From: CAIKZZ01 sp036742455
GTDB taxonomy: Bacteria; Pseudomonadota; Gammaproteobacteria; Steroidobacterales; Steroidobacteraceae
Direction: 5' to 3'
Assembly (NCBI GenBank): GCA_036742455.1
Contig: DAINQU010000009.1
Span: forward strand, 1-64,000
Length of the DNA: 64,000 bases
Shown here: piece by piece, positions 1-8,055 of the stretch
How positions within the stretch are numbered: the first letter of the stretch is position 1
Layout of the letters: each line of letters opens with the position of its first letter
The notes under the pieces: generated by a model
Told to the model about the DNA's origin: nothing
Databases searched by the model: none
What the model saw: the letters and a program-made list of their open reading frames with translations, nothing else
Program-made: the position numbers and the translations under genes

Positions 1-2
1 GC

Positions 3-77
3 CCCACTGGAGCCGCCAAAGCGTTACTCAAGGTATTGGACAAGGTCCCTGAAGCAGCACTAACGGCCCTGCCCTAA
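3..77 (+). CDS. 3' end of an unidentified gene (partial)
   Basis: The third frame is open from the window edge to a TAA at 75-77 and gives 24 residues, ending in an Ala/Leu-rich helix-like tail (KALLKVLDKVPEAALTALP). The rest of the gene lies outside the window, so the product cannot be named. It sits just before a tRNA 3' fragment and could belong to an integrated element. The frame is short and may be chance. Confidence 0.25.
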   Translation, partial: PTGAAKALLKVLDKVPEAALTALP

Positions 78-152
78 ACTTTTGTACGTTGCCCACCGGA
101 GTAGTGTTTGAATTTGCGCTACGCTTGCGCTGTAACCGCTGCAGACGAGCCC

Positions 153-197
153 TTCACGCGGCAGGGGTCACAGGTTCAAGCTCTGTACCGCCCACCA
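153..197 (+). other. 3' fragment of a tRNA gene (att-like)
   Basis: From the anticodon loop onward the sequence reads like the 3' half of a tRNA. There is a 7-nt loop TTCACGC (CAC would be a Val anticodon), a 3' stem strand GGCAG, a variable loop GGGTC and a T arm ACAGG-TTCAAGC-TCTGT with five pairs (one G-T). It ends with a 7-nt acceptor strand ACCGCCC and ACCA. The matching 5' half (GGGCGGT acceptor strand, D arm) is absent in the 80 bases upstream and the 5' anticodon stem does not pair. This is therefore a remnant rather than a working tRNA. Phage and island integrases often leave such a duplicated tRNA 3' end at the far border of an insertion. Confidence 0.6.
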
Positions 198-303
198 ATC
201 AATTCCCGGCTTGAGAGGACACCGTCACTCCCAATCCGATCAGGCAAGCTGGCGCTGTCGGCTAGGATTGCCTTCTAGAAATTTAACGCTCCCTAGATTC
301 CGA

Positions 304-609
304 CTATCCCGCCGCGCGGATGCTGTTAAGCACCTTACCGTGCTTCGCTGTCAACCGAGCCTGCCAGAGATCGTAAGCCAGCTGCTGTGATAGCCAGCGC
401 TCTGCAGAACCACCACGATCCACGCCTAGCCACTGCTCGATTCTGAGAGCCATCATCGGACTGATACCGGAACGGCCGTTAAGGACCTTCGAGAGCGTCG
501 TACGGTCAATTCCAAGCGCCGAGGCCGCCGCACCTACAGTTAATCCGAATGCCGGCAGAACGTCATCGCGTAGCGTTTCGCCAGGATGCGGCGGATCGAG
601 CATACTCAT
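304..609 (-). CDS. higA: HigA-family antitoxin, XRE DNA-binding protein
   Basis: A 101-residue antitoxin of the HigA type. The N-terminus has the family signature PPHPGETLRDDVLPAFGL, followed by a helix-turn-helix (AASALGIDRTTLSKVLNGRSGIS) and a C-terminal helix after the conserved LRIEQWLGV. The ATG at 609 is chosen because GAGGAA lies just upstream; a longer frame to 645 would overlap the toxin more. In this family the antitoxin follows and binds the toxin HigB, and represses the operon. Here the upstream higB (620-886) is interrupted, so HigA is probably an orphan that may still bind its operator. Confidence 0.85.
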   Translation of the reverse strand: MSMLDPPHPGETLRDDVLPAFGLTVGAAASALGIDRTTLSKVLNGRSGISPMMALRIEQWLGVDRGGSAERWLSQQLAYDLWQARLTAKHGKVLNSIRAAG

Positions 610-619
610 TTCAAATTCC

Positions 620-886
620 TCAGTGGTAGCCCTGATGATTAACAAGAACTGCGTCGCCGTCCTCGACGGAAAAAGTAAAACGCCAGTCGCCGCTGACGCT
701 CACACTCCAATGATTGGCGAACTGCCCTTTCAGAACGTGGAGTCCCCAGCCCGGGACGTTCACGTCCGCAGGCACCTTGGCCGCCTATAGAGTAGCCAAC
801 CTTGATGAATGCGCAGCCTGAATACCCGCTTTGCTTCCAGTTCGGAAAAATCGTTCGACACCCTGGTGGCGAAAGCTACGGATCAT
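620..886 (-). pseudogene. higB: HigB-type mRNA interferase, broken by a stop
   Basis: The N-terminal part starts at 886 (MIRSFRHQGVERFFRTGSKA) and is clearly the HigB/RelE-fold toxin. It runs 33 codons to a TAG at 785-787. The same frame then continues with AAKVPADVNVPGWGLHVLKG and SVSGDWRFTFSVEDGDA to a TGA at 620-622, matching the rest of HigB. Total length is about 88 codons, close to the usual 90-93. A few residues around the stop also seem to be missing compared with typical HigB (AHSSRLATL-stop-AAKVP). The gene ends 10 bases before higA, the normal order. It should give no active toxin unless the stop is read through. Confidence 0.8.
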
Positions 887-1199
887 GGACCGAATTGAAA
901 GCGCATTGCGCCACACTCTACAACGCTCCCAGTGACGCTCTACGGCGATCATGATGAGAATCCAGTTGAATGACCTTCTGCCGGTTCCGTACACAAGAAC
1001 TTAAGTTCATCGCCGCTGATCTTCGAGATCAGCGGCGCATATCACTTGCTTCCAGACCTTTCTGAAGCTGGATTGGCCACGATTGAGTGGATACGGCCCG
1101 CATAGCTCATGCGCTCAGTTTTCGCAGTGACGCGCCATCGGCCCTGACCGATTACAATCGGATGATCGCTTTATCCTCCTGTCATACCGAGGCTTCCCC
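887..1199. other. Gene-free stretch with one strong hairpin
   Basis: No convincing coding frame on either strand. It should hold the leftward promoter of the higBA remnant and the rightward promoter of the M28 peptidase. The one clear structure is a perfect hairpin at 1011-1037 (CGCCGCTGAT / ATCAGCGGCG around CTTCGAG), without a T-run on either side. A GAGG eight bases before the ATG at 1200 can serve as ribosome binding site for the peptidase. Confidence 0.5.
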
Positions 1200-2645
1200 A
1201 TGTCCACACGACTGTATTTGCCTGCACTGGGTCTACTCGCCGCACTGTGCGGACTGAGTGCGACCGCCGTCGAACCGAACGGTGCAGCCGACGCCGTGGA
1301 TCCGGTGGTACTGGCGAGGATTCGCGACGGCGCCATGCAGGATAACTGGGCGTACCCCCATCTCGCGGCGCTCACCGATCAGATCGGTCCTCGCCTCTCC
1401 GGTTCGCCGGGACTTGAGGCTGCGATACAGCAGGTGGCCGAAGCCATGCGCAGTGTCGGCGCTCGGGTCACGCTACAGCCGGCGAAAATCCCCCATTGGG
1501 TTCGTGGCGCCGAACGCGCCGAGCTGGTCGACTACGCCGGTCGACCGCACGGTATCTCCCCATCCCTACACCTCGTCGCCTTGGGCGACTCTGGCGCGAC
1601 GCCGGCGGACGGGCTCACCGCCCCGGTCGTCGTCGTGCACAGCGTCGACGAGCTGGCAACGACGGACGTCCGTGGCCGGATCGTCGTGATCAACATGCGG
1701 TTTGATCAGCGCTTGGCCGATAACGGTTACGCGGGAGAAGCCTACGGACAAGCGGGCGAAGAACGATTTGTGGGTCCCTCGACGGCCGCAAAGCGCGGCG
1801 CACTCGCCACGTTAGTGCGCTCTGTCGGCGATGCGCAGTATCGACTGCCGCACACGGGGGTGACGGAGTGGGATGCTGGCCAGACGCCATCCCCTGCCGC
1901 GGCGCTCGCGGCCGAGGACGCCGATCTCGTGGACCGACTGGCAGCCGCCGGTCCGGTCAGCCTGCATCTCGTGTTGACGCCGCAACGTCTGCCGGACGCC
2001 GACAGTGACAACGTCATCGCCGACTGGGTCGGGCGCGAAAAACCCAACGAGGTGGTGGTCGTCGGCGGCCACTTGGATTCTTGGGATCTCGGTACCGGCG
2101 CCATCGATGACGGCGTTGGCGTCATGGCCGCCGCCGGTGTCATTGAGACGTTGTCCCGCCTCGGCATCCACCCGCGACGAACGATCCGTATGGTCGCCTT
2201 TACGAACGAGGAGAACGGCGGACGCGGTGGCAAAGCCTATGCCGCGGGATCCGCCGCGTCGGGCGTCAAACACGTCGGCGCTATCGAGTGCGACATGGGG
2301 GCCGGGCGTGCACTCGGCATCCAAGCGGCCGTCACACCGGCGTCCATGGCGTCGCTCAAAGCGGTGATGAAAGCGTTGCAACCGATCGGCGCGAGCGTCC
2401 TTGTGCGGCGTGAAGGCAGCGTCGGCGCCGATATTTCGCCGCTCCAAGCCGCCGGCACGCCCAGTTTCGCGCCCGTCCTCGACGGTCGCCATTATTTCGA
2501 TTATCACCACACCGCCGCCGATACGCTCGACAAGGTGGATCCGGAGAATCTACGCTCGGAGATCGCCGTGATGGCGGTGCTCGCGTATTTTCTGGCGGAC
2601 ACGCCCGAGACGATTGAGGGCGTATCGATCACGAGTGCCGAATAG
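1200..2645 (+). CDS. Exported M28 family metallopeptidase
   Basis: A 481-residue precursor with a signal peptide ending near SATA-VEP (residues 1-23). A PA-like inserted domain (about 100-250) is followed by an M28 zinc peptidase domain. The metal-site motifs are in order: GGHLDSWD (H291, D293), GAIDDGVG (D303), the acidic pair TNEENGG (E337/E338), IECDMG, and a late His in YHHTAADT (H436/H437). The layout matches carboxypeptidase Q-like (PGCP) aminopeptidases, which trim amino acids from small peptides in the periplasm or outside the cell. It is monocistronic, followed by a hairpin at 2656. The specificity, amino- or dipeptidase, cannot be read from sequence. Confidence 0.88.
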   Translation: MSTRLYLPALGLLAALCGLSATAVEPNGAADAVDPVVLARIRDGAMQDNWAYPHLAALTDQIGPRLSGSPGLEAAIQQVAEAMRSVGARVTLQPAKIPHWVRGAERAELVDYAGRPHGISPSLHLVALGDSGATPADGLTAPVVVVHSVDELATTDVRGRIVVINMRFDQRLADNGYAGEAYGQAGEERFVGPSTAAKRGALATLVRSVGDAQYRLPHTGVTEWDAGQTPSPAAALAAEDADLVDRLAAAGPVSLHLVLTPQRLPDADSDNVIADWVGREKPNEVVVVGGHLDSWDLGTGAIDDGVGVMAAAGVIETLSRLGIHPRRTIRMVAFTNEENGGRGGKAYAAGSAASGVKHVGAIECDMGAGRALGIQAAVTPASMASLKAVMKALQPIGASVLVRREGSVGADISPLQAAGTPSFAPVLDGRHYFDYHHTAADTLDKVDPENLRSEIAVMAVLAYFLADTPETIEGVSITSAE

Positions 2646-2956
2646 TAGGTCGCTCCGTGCGCACCGACGGCGGTGCGCACGATCGTGTCTTGACGGGGTA
2701 TCGGACGCGTGTGGACGCACGCCCTTCCCGTCACTCGCCTAGCATCTCAAGACCGCTGCACGACGCCGCACGACGTGGCGAAGGCTTGTCGTGAGACGGC
2801 CCCCGTAGCGCACCATCGGCGTTCGTCACCGCGGCGCGCTAGATATAGCGCGCTTTGACATAATTCAGCACACGTTTTTTGGCTTGAAATGCCTGTAAAA
2901 CGCGGGCTTAATCGCGCCATCGATTACAACAAAGACTCTGCCAGGGGACTTCTTCC
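2646..2956. other. Intergenic region, hairpin near the left end
   Basis: No coding frame that looks real. The left end holds the candidate terminator at 2656-2681. Further right, TTGACA at 2855-2860 and a T6 run at 2875-2880 lie in a locally AT-richer patch and may belong to the promoter of the polyester hydrolase gene, but I see no good -10 hexamer at the right distance. Confidence 0.4.
2656..2681 (+). terminator. Hairpin after the M28 peptidase gene
   Basis: CGTGCGCACC and GGTGCGCACG form a perfect 10-bp stem around a GACGGC loop, starting 11 bases after the stop codon at 2645. No T-run follows, so termination would be weak or factor-dependent; it may instead stabilise the 3' end. Confidence 0.4.
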
Positions 2957-3817
2957 ATGCGATCACTACGCATCAAATTGGCGTTGGCGCTGCTGTGCGC
3001 CTGCGTGACCGCGGCGCACGCAGTGCAAAACGGGCCAGCGCCGACGAGCGCCAGCGTCAATGCCGCCGGGCCCTTTGCCACGGCATCGGTCGCGGTGGCG
3101 TCCAGCAGCTCGCTGGGCTTTGGCGGCGGCACCATCTACTACCCCACGGCAGCCGGTACGTACGGCGTTGTGGCACTGTGCCCCGGCTTTACCGCCACGC
3201 AGACCAGCGTCGCTTGGCTTGCTCAGCGTCTTGCCACACACGGGTTCGTCACCATCGCGATGAACACCAATAACGCGCTACTCGACTCCCCCGCCACGCG
3301 CGGTACGGAATTGCGCGCCGCACTCACGTACCTCACCGGTGCAACCGCTCCTGCGGCCGTCAAGCCCCACGTCGACGGAACGCGTCGTGCGGTCTACGGC
3401 CACTCCATGGGCGGTGGCGGCGTGTTCTACGCACTCACGGCGGATAAGACCATCAAAGCGGGCTTCCCTATGGCGCCGTTCAACACCGCGCAGACGAGCT
3501 TCCCGACGATCACCTCGGCCACGATGGTGCTGACCGGTACCGCGGATACGACCGCACCGGCCGGAACGTTCGGAACGCCGATGTACAACAGCATCCCAAC
3601 CACCACGCCCAAAGCATTCGCGCTGTTAACCGGTGCGGTGCACTCCACGTTCAGCGCGAATCCCGGCGACGAGCGGGTCGGCCGCTACGGCGTACTGTGG
3701 GCCAAGCAGTTCGTGGACGCGGACACGCGATACACGTCGTTCCTCTGCGGCGCCGATCAAGCCGCGTACAACACCGCGGCGCACTTTGCCTCTTATTTGA
3801 GCACGTGCCCGTACTGA
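2957..3817 (+). CDS. PETase/cutinase-like secreted polyester hydrolase
   Basis: A 286-residue alpha/beta hydrolase with a signal peptide ending at AAHA-VQ (about residue 22). From memory of the PET hydrolase family (Ideonella IsPETase and actinobacterial cutinases) it lines up over its full length, from GPAPTSASVNAAGPF to the C-terminal DTRYTSFLC. Visible parts: oxyanion segment PGFTATQTS (F78 where IsPETase has Tyr87), nucleophile elbow GHSMGGGG (S150), acid D197 in TADTTAP and base H229 in AVHSTF. The spacing S-D-H is 47 and 32, against 46 and 31 in IsPETase. H149 replaces the IsPETase Trp159, as in cutinases. F175 sits where the family usually has the substrate-clamp Trp185. C264 and C284 could form the C-terminal disulfide; the extra IsPETase disulfide is absent. 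The natural substrate could be cutin, another aliphatic polyester or a triglyceride. The next gene overlaps its end. Confidence 0.85.
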   Translation: MRSLRIKLALALLCACVTAAHAVQNGPAPTSASVNAAGPFATASVAVASSSSLGFGGGTIYYPTAAGTYGVVALCPGFTATQTSVAWLAQRLATHGFVTIAMNTNNALLDSPATRGTELRAALTYLTGATAPAAVKPHVDGTRRAVYGHSMGGGGVFYALTADKTIKAGFPMAPFNTAQTSFPTITSATMVLTGTADTTAPAGTFGTPMYNSIPTTTPKAFALLTGAVHSTFSANPGDERVGRYGVLWAKQFVDADTRYTSFLCGADQAAYNTAAHFASYLSTCPY

Positions 3818-4497
3818 GGTGGCAACGCCAGCCACCCCTCGGGTGGCTGGCGCTCATCGTGATCATCACCGGCGCCAGCGTCGCCGTGTGGTACGCCACC
3901 CGCCGCGATGCGGCGGAGCACGCCGTTTCCGTCGCACAGCCTTCGACAGAGGCTCGAGTAACCGCGCCGCTTGCCCCACTCGAGACGCCACCGACGCCAT
4001 CGGCGGTCGATACGCTTCCCAACGATCCGAGTGACGACGGCGCGCCGGAAGATCACTTCCGCACGACCGCGAGCGGGTCATTGGTCATCGACGTGCGGAC
4101 TCGACTGGGCATCGAAGCGTTGGTCGGCATCTACACGCCGGCCGAGCAACTCACTCGCCTCCAACACCTACAGTCCACCCTGCCACCGCCCGCCTATGCG
4201 CGGCTCGTGGAACTGACTGCGCAATATCGCAACTACCTCGTCGCCAGTCGCCAGCTCTACCCCCCAGACACCGCGCACACGGATCCCGGTGATGCGTTGC
4301 GCGAACTGGACGATCTGCACGGATTGCGGCGCACGTACTTTGGCGCGGAGACCGCGGAGGCGTTCTATGCGTCGGACGAGCGTCAGGCGCGACAATTGCT
4401 CATCGAAATGCAGAAAGACACGACGCCGGGCTTAACCCTCGAACAAAAAGCCGAGCGTGCGCAGAGCACACTCGGCAACGCGGCCCGCCACCCCTAA
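3805..4497 (+). CDS. Short lipase-specific foldase (LifO)-like protein
   Basis: A 230-residue protein starting at a GTG inside the last codons of the hydrolase gene, overlapping it by 13 nt with no clear ribosome site, which suggests translational coupling. It has an N-terminal membrane anchor (about residues 12-32), a Pro/Ala/Thr-rich linker (about 33-85), then helical segments. The helical part resembles lipase foldases: AEQLTRLQHLQSTLPPPAYARL, then LHGLRRTYFGAETAEAFYASDE and TPGLTLEQKAERAQ, the last two close to the LRxxxFG...A..F and DPxLSxEEKAxR stretches of LifO. Family members usually have 280-350 residues. This one stops where the second mini-domain should begin, and the RxxFDY(F/C)LSA motif of classical foldases is not present. 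Likely role, by position: helping its hydrolase partner fold in the periplasm. An upstream start at 3697 is possible but would overlap the hydrolase by 120 nt. Confidence 0.6.
   Translation: MPVLRWQRQPPLGWLALIVIITGASVAVWYATRRDAAEHAVSVAQPSTEARVTAPLAPLETPPTPSAVDTLPNDPSDDGAPEDHFRTTASGSLVIDVRTRLGIEALVGIYTPAEQLTRLQHLQSTLPPPAYARLVELTAQYRNYLVASRQLYPPDTAHTDPGDALRELDDLHGLRRTYFGAETAEAFYASDERQARQLLIEMQKDTTPGLTLEQKAERAQSTLGNAARHP
3827..3851 (+). promoter_or_regulatory. 11-bp hairpin at the hydrolase/foldase junction
   Basis: GCCAGCCACCC and GGGTGGCTGGC form a perfect 11-bp stem around a 3-nt CTC loop, ten bases after the hydrolase stop codon and inside the first codons of the foldase-like gene. With no T-run it is not a standard terminator. 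It could limit translation or transcription of the downstream gene, or protect the hydrolase mRNA. It lies in the stretch coding for the start of the membrane anchor. Confidence 0.5.
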
Positions 4498-4614
4498 CGG
4501 CTCCGACGCTCTCGTCGGTACTCACGATTCAAGCGGCGTTAACCGCAATGGCGCGTGATCGCCGGATAGCCGCCGTCACATCCCGCAGCGCATGGTCTAA
4601 GCAAGACCGGCTGC

Positions 4615-5925
4615 TTAATCGCGCGCCGGTTCTTGGCGAACGCCGGCTTTGAGCACGTAGTCCACGTGCTCCAGGCGACTCACGTCGGCCAAGGGATTTC
4701 CGTGTACGGCGATGATATCGGCCGCTTTGCCGACTTCGAGCGTACCGAGCCGATCAGAGACTCCGAGCAACTCCGCGGCCGTCACCGTGGCGGACCGTAG
4801 CGCCTGCTCAGGGGTCATCCCGAAGCGGACCATCCATCCAAACTCGATCGCCGGGTTGGTGTGCCAATCAAATCCACCGATATCCGTGCCGAACGCGATT
4901 TTGACACCCGCCTTTAACGCGCGGCGGAACGTGTCCTCGTGAATCTTCACCATCTCGAGCCACACCGGTGCGCCGGCCTTCGCGCGACCCTCGGCCACAT
5001 ACTGACCCACGTAAATCGTCGGCACGTAATAGATCCCCTTGGACACCATCGTCGCGAGATCCGCATCGGCGATGTAATTGCCGTGCTCAATGCTGTCGAC
5101 CCCCGCTTCCACGGAGTTGTGCACGCCCTGTAACCCCATCGCATGGGAGGCGATGTGATGCCGCTGCCGATGCGTTTCATCGACGATGGCGCGCATTTCG
5201 TCGAGCGTGAACGTCGGGATATCGTCCAAGACACCCCCAGCGACCACTCTGTAGGAGCGATCCGAATACACCTTGATCCAGTCCACGCCGTGCGACAGCT
5301 GTTCGCGAACCGCGCGCCGCCCACCGTCAGCCCCGTCCACTTCCTGGACACCCTTCGGCATCACGAGCGCTGGGGCATAACCCAAGAGCGGGTATGCGCC
5401 GGTCACGTCCATGGAGCGGCCGGCGACTTGCATGCGAGGACCAGGTATCACGCCGCGATCAATGGCGGTCCGCACATCGACGTCGGCATAGCCGGCGCCT
5501 TCCGTTTCGATATCGCGGATGGACGTAAAGCCCCAACCAAGGATGCGCCGCGCATTCGTCGTCGCGACGATGGTTCGGTACTCGGGCGACTGTTTAAGCA
5601 GTTGCTCGTCGTAATCCGCGGCGGTGATGTCGCCTTGCAGCAGCACGTGGGTATGCGCATCGATCAGCCCGGGCAGGCACGTTTCCGCGCTTAAATCCGT
5701 GATCGCTCCCGCGGGTCGGCCGGCGCTGGCGGGCCGCACCCCGGCGATGCGATCGCCGTGTACCTCGATGTATGTTTCGCCGCCCAACCCCGCGGTGATG
5801 CCGTCCCAGACGTGCCCACAGTGCAGCCACTGGCTGTCGGTCGCGCTGCTCGGTGACGCTTCTGCGGCCACTCCGAACGCTAAGGACACACTGATAAGCA
5901 CCAACGAGAGCAGACGTGGGGACAT
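4615..5925 (-). CDS. Exported metal-dependent amidohydrolase
   Basis: A 436-residue protein from the ATG at 5925, chosen because it is followed at once by a signal peptide (MSPRLLSLVLISVSLAFGVAA). The amidohydrolase fold is complete: DAHTH (H91, H93), the bridging lysine in WIKVYSD (K218), SHAMG (H261), IEHGNY (H281) and FGTDIG (D348). The N- and C-terminal strands of the small beta domain carry the usual LPGLIDAH and GKAADIIAV signatures. This subgroup contains imidazolonepropionase-like and Xaa-Pro/Xaa-Arg dipeptidase enzymes, so a dipeptide or cyclic amide is the likely substrate. The gene at 43292-44593 has the same residue layout. No close operon partner; the NHL lipoprotein gene starts upstream on the same strand, with 145 bases between them. 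Confidence 0.85.
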   Translation of the reverse strand: MSPRLLSLVLISVSLAFGVAAEASPSSATDSQWLHCGHVWDGITAGLGGETYIEVHGDRIAGVRPASAGRPAGAITDLSAETCLPGLIDAHTHVLLQGDITAADYDEQLLKQSPEYRTIVATTNARRILGWGFTSIRDIETEGAGYADVDVRTAIDRGVIPGPRMQVAGRSMDVTGAYPLLGYAPALVMPKGVQEVDGADGGRRAVREQLSHGVDWIKVYSDRSYRVVAGGVLDDIPTFTLDEMRAIVDETHRQRHHIASHAMGLQGVHNSVEAGVDSIEHGNYIADADLATMVSKGIYYVPTIYVGQYVAEGRAKAGAPVWLEMVKIHEDTFRRALKAGVKIAFGTDIGGFDWHTNPAIEFGWMVRFGMTPEQALRSATVTAAELLGVSDRLGTLEVGKAADIIAVHGNPLADVSRLEHVDYVLKAGVRQEPARD

Positions 5926-6070
5926 GACAACTCCGTACGCGGGATGGGCAACCGTGATCGCATCGTCGGCGCCCGACGGGGGCCGACGATGCACGTCTCC
6001 TCACGGTAGGACCGTTGCGATGCCCCGTCAATCCGTCCCGGGCCAACGGCAACCCATCGAGCGCGTCGTC

Positions 6071-8055
6071 TTACGGCGCCGAGGTCACCTGAACCACCGC
6101 GTTCTGATCGGTGAAGTACAGGATCCCGTTCGTCGAGACCGCTAATCCGCCGGCCGGGGTAATGACGCCCGGGAGACCGCCGGGTGCATAGCCGGATTTA
6201 CCCACGGCGCCGACCACCGTGGTGACGTCTCCTGCCGGCGTGATCTTGCGGATCGTGTGGTTCACGGTATCGGTCACGTAGACATTACCGACGGCGTTCA
6301 CCGCGATGCCCTCAGGGCCGTAAAAACTGGCCGCTGTGCCGTTGCCATCCGTGTGTCCGTTGACTCCGGCGGTTCCCGCGAGTGTGGTCACGAGGCCCGC
6401 CGGTGTGATCTTGCGGATCGTATTGTTCAGGGTGTCCGCCACGTACAGCGCGTTGCTGCTGTCGATCGCGATGCCGCCCGGGCTCTGGAAGGTTGCCAAC
6501 GATCCGCTCCCGTCCGAATGACCGGAGACAAACGCGGCTCCGGCGAAGGTCGTCACCACACCCGTGACGGTAATCTTTCGTATCGTGTTGGCACCATCCA
6601 CCACGTAAAGATTTCCGGAGGTATCGACGGCCAACGCGACCGGTAGCGTAAACGACGCCACCGGTCCGGTACCGTCAGTCGTACCGCACGTCCCCGCGGT
6701 GCCGGCGAGTGTCGACACGACGCCCGCGGAGGTGATCAGACGGATCGTGCAGTTGTACGTGTCGGCGACGTACACGTTACCGGAGCTGTCCACCGCAATC
6801 CCTTGAGGACTGCGAAAGCGGGCGGCTGCACCGGTACCGTCCGCCGATCCGCTGACCCCGGCCGTTCCGGCGAGTGTCGTCACCACCCCACTCGCCGTAA
6901 TCTTACGGACGGTGTTGTTGGCCTCGTCGGCCACGTAGACGTTGCCAGCGGCATCCAAGGCGACCCCCGCGGGCAAGAAGAAACTGGCGCCTGCACCCGA
7001 CCCATCCGCCGAACCGACCACCTGCTGCGCACCCGCGAGCGTCGTGACCGAACCGGCCGCCGTGACCACACGGACGTTGTCGTTGTTTTGATCCGCGACA
7101 TACAAGTTGCCAGCGCTATCGATCGAGAGGCCCGTTGGCGTGGAAAAGCGCGCGGCACTGCCGTTGGCGTCGGTCGAGCCGCGGGTACCCGCGGTTCCCG
7201 CCAAGGTCGATACCACTCCGCCGGCGGTCACCATTCGAATCGTGCTGTTGCCGGCGTCCGCGACGTAGACGTTGGCGGAGCTGTCCACGGCAACGCCCAC
7301 CGGGTTATTGAAGCTGTTGGTGGTCGAGGGGCCGTCCGCGTGCCCGGCAATCCCCGCTGTGCCGGCAAGCGTGACGACGACGCCGACCGGAAGGATCTTA
7401 CGGATGACGTTGTTGCCGCTGTCCGCGACGTACAGGTATCCCGATGAATCGACCGCGAGACCAATCGGGTTATTGAACCGGGCCGTGGCACCAGTGGCAT
7501 CCACATATCCCGAAGAACCCGCCGTACCGGCCAGCGTGGTCACAACGCCCGTGGAGGCGATCACCCGAATCGTATTGTTCCCGCTATCCGCCACATACAC
7601 GTTACCCGAGCCGTCTATGGCAACCGCACTCGGCGCCAGAAACAACGCAGCAGTGCCCGTACCATCGCTGCTTCCAGACGTTCCTGCCGTCCCTGCGAGC
7701 GTGGTCACGACGCCCGCGGCCGTGATCTTCCGGATCGTATGGTTGCCGGTGTCCGCGACATAGACGTTTCCGGCGCTATCCACCGCAACACCGCGAGGGG
7801 CGTAGAAGCTTGCCGAGGAACCGGTCCCGTCGTTGTGTCCGGTGACACCCGCCGTACCGGCGAGCGTTGTCACAACGCCGGCGGACGTAATCTTCCGGAC
7901 GGTGTTGTTGCCCGTATCCGCGACATACACGTTACCCGACGTGTCAACGGCCGAACCGTACGGCGCGGTAAAACTCGCGGCTACGCCCGTGCCATCGGCG
8001 TTACCGGGACCGGTGGCATTGCCGGCCAACACGCTGATCGTGGCCGTACTGCTCG
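6071..8055 (-). repeat. Twelve tandem 165-bp coding repeats
   Basis: The DNA repeats with a period of 165 bp (55 codons, one NHL repeat), imperfectly but in frame throughout. Copy nine is one codon shorter and the last copy is the most diverged. Such arrays can expand or contract by recombination without a frameshift. Confidence 0.8.

Noticed and set aside
78..197. A complete tRNA or tmRNA at the left end
   Set aside because: The 3' arm is good but no acceptor 5' strand or D arm is found 76 bases upstream, and no tmRNA tag frame is visible. Only a fragment is claimed.
1011..1037. Rho-independent terminator from a strong hairpin
   Set aside because: The stem is perfect, but there is no T-run on either side and no gene ends next to it. 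It is recorded only as a structure in the gap.
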